A stretch of 64,000 bases of DNA from Novosphingobium sp. Rr 2-17 (GTDB lineage: Bacteria > Pseudomonadota > Alphaproteobacteria > Sphingomonadales > Sphingomonadaceae), in the NCBI RefSeq assembly GCF_000272475.1, contig NZ_AKFJ01000089.1, positions 35,763-99,762 on the forward strand, read 5' to 3'. Positions 62,796 to 64,000 of this stretch are shown one piece after another (the first letter of the stretch is position 1; every line of letters starts with the position of its first letter). Both the position numbers and the translations under genes were made by a program. The notes under the pieces were generated by a model. It was not told where the DNA came from. It worked only from the letters and a program-made list of their open reading frames with translations, and ran no database searches.

Positions 62796-63950
62796 ATGAA
62801 AGGGATCACGAATCTCGACGTACGCGTATGGTCGATGACTACGGTAGCTGCTGTGTGCTTTGCCACACCAACTATCGTCCAGGCAGCAGTGGCGATGGAT
62901 ATTCCAGCGCAGTCGCTGAATTCCGCGCTTGAGATCTTTGGGCAGCAGGCCGGCGTCGCGATTATTTTCGATCGAGCGGCGCTTGCGGGGAAATCATCTC
63001 ATGCGATCAAGGGTGCCTATCCGCCCGATGTCGCGCTGCGGCACCTGGTTGAAGGAAGCGGTGCCACTATCCAGCAACCGAAAGCTGGCACGTTTGTGGT
63101 GACGATGCCGCGAAATCAGCCTCAGCAAAGAGGCGCATCGAGAGCGATCGCTACGCAGGCCCATCTCATGCCCGCCTCTGACACGCAGGCGGCTCCTGCG
63201 GCGCAAGTGGTGCAGGATCAAGCGCCTGTGCTGGAAGAAATCGTGGTCACTGCCGAAAAGCGGTCGGAGAACGTCCAGAACACCGCTGCATCGATTTCGG
63301 TGCGCAACGGCCGCGATTTGCTGTCTCAAGGCAAGTATTCGCTCCAAAGTATCCTCGAAGATATTCCTGGCGTCTCCGGCGGCGGCGCCGAGGGTACATT
63401 GACTTCGAACGGTGGCGGCACCGATACTGCGGGCGCTGGAATTACCATTCGGGGCATCGGCACAAGCATGGGCGTCGGTGGGTCGAACGTGTCCACCCCT
63501 GCGGCGACGGCGCTGTATGTGGATGGGGTCTACGAAGGTGTCGGCAGCGACTACGACATCGATCGCATCGAGGTGCTGCGCGGTCCGCAGGGAACCCTGT
63601 ACGGGCGCAGCGCAACCGCTGGCGTCGTGGCGGTAAGCACCCGCAACCCCGGTCTGGACACTATCAGCGGAAATCTGTCGATAGAAGCCGGCGACTATCA
63701 TCTGCAGCGCTACAGCGGCGCTCTGGACGTTCCGCTGGTGACAGACGTTCTGGGCATTCGCATTTCCGGCAATCGCTATGAACGTCAGGGCTACTACGAC
63801 GGCGCCGGCGGTGCGCGCACCAACACCGATGGCCGGATCAAGGTACTGTTCCGACCCAGCGCCGACTTCTCGCTGCTGGTCGGCGCCGCGCTGCACGATA
63901 ATACCATATGTGGACGGCCTCCTCCCTGCAAGGCGGTCACAGTGATTTGA
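62796..63950 (+). pseudogene. Truncated TonB-dependent transducer/receptor with STN domain
   Basis: The first 384 residues of a FecA-like receptor. A signal peptide is followed by a secretin/TonB N-terminal domain (about 38-90; MDIPAQSLNSALEIFGQQAG), TonB box EEIVVTAEK, a plug with ITIRGIG and IEVLRGPQGTLYGRSATAG, and the first barrel strands. After GAALHDNT the family pattern stops, and an unrelated tail ends at a stop at 63950, so about half of the barrel is missing. ATG 62796 has GGAGGGG upstream; longer in-frame starts look unlikely. The cause is probably an insertion or rearrangement near 63903. Confidence 0.8.
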
Positions 63951-64000
63951 TCTAATCGCTTGCGTCCATATGTCCGGCCTTTGGGTGCGTCCGCGCATGG
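63951..64000. other. Sequence beyond the receptor truncation, possibly the end of a mobile element
   Basis: The 50 bases to the window edge follow the point where receptor similarity ends. CCATATGT occurs at 63904-63911 and again at 63966-63973 as a direct repeat. The identity of the inserted DNA cannot be settled here. Confidence 0.3.

Overview
The window looks like a GC-rich alphaproteobacterial chromosome segment, most likely from a sphingomonad (Sphingomonadaceae; Novosphingobium/Sphingobium-like). Three things suggest this: TonB-dependent receptors of sphingomonad type placed beside catabolic genes, an imuA-imuB-dnaE2 cassette with an alphaproteobacterial GTTC-N7-GTTC LexA box, and a FecI/FecR/receptor unit. 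This is inference from gene content; no ribosomal or tRNA gene is visible to fix the taxon.

Region 1 (1-21 kb) is an aromatic catabolism locus. At the left are a flavin-dependent oxygenase and a divergent flavin reductase (probably a two-component phenol-type hydroxylase), a carboxymuconolactone decarboxylase-like protein, a TonB receptor, a fused CoA-transferase and an MFS permease. A block with a small HapC-like and a large HapD-like hydroquinone dioxygenase subunit, an aldehyde dehydrogenase (4-hydroxymuconic semialdehyde dehydrogenase) and a maleylacetate reductase forms hydroquinone -> 4-hydroxymuconic semialdehyde -> maleylacetate -> 3-oxoadipate. Two-subunit 3-oxoadipate CoA-transferase genes and a thiolase finish the route to succinyl-CoA and acetyl-CoA. 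An intradiol dioxygenase that looks like hydroxyquinol 1,2-dioxygenase gives a second entry to maleylacetate. AraC- and IclR-type regulators lie inside the cluster. An AT-richer insert (about 8.5-11 kb) with an orphan PD-(D/E)XK nuclease-like gene splits the locus.

Region 2 (21-53.5 kb) is a glycan-utilisation locus that fits N-glycans. It contains a TonB receptor, a GH92 alpha-mannosidase, CutC, and a GlcNAc operon (SIS-domain glucosamine-6-phosphate deaminase, NagA, a fused PTS IIA-HPr-EI and a NagE permease). A GH2 beta-galactosidase and a GntR/UTRA regulator follow on the other strand. A 15.5-kb tightly coupled operon then encodes GH20 hexosaminidase, GH2 beta-mannosidase, GH3, GH125 alpha-1,6-mannosidase, GH29, GH95 and a second GH29 fucosidase. 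Together these could strip fucose, galactose, GlcNAc, possibly xylose, and mannose from complex or plant-type N-glycans, with GlcNAc entering through its own PTS. NagE carries a second EIIB-like domain whose phospho-cysteine position is histidine.

Region 3 (53.6-64 kb) has the SOS mutagenesis cassette (imuA, imuB, dnaE2), then a decayed stretch with IS200- and IS3-type transposase fragments, a small RTX-repeat protein with its own terminator, and a frameshifted remnant of an LLM flavin monooxygenase. It ends with an ECF sigma factor (FecI), FecR and a TonB receptor that carries a secretin/TonB N-terminal signalling domain and is cut off after about 384 residues.
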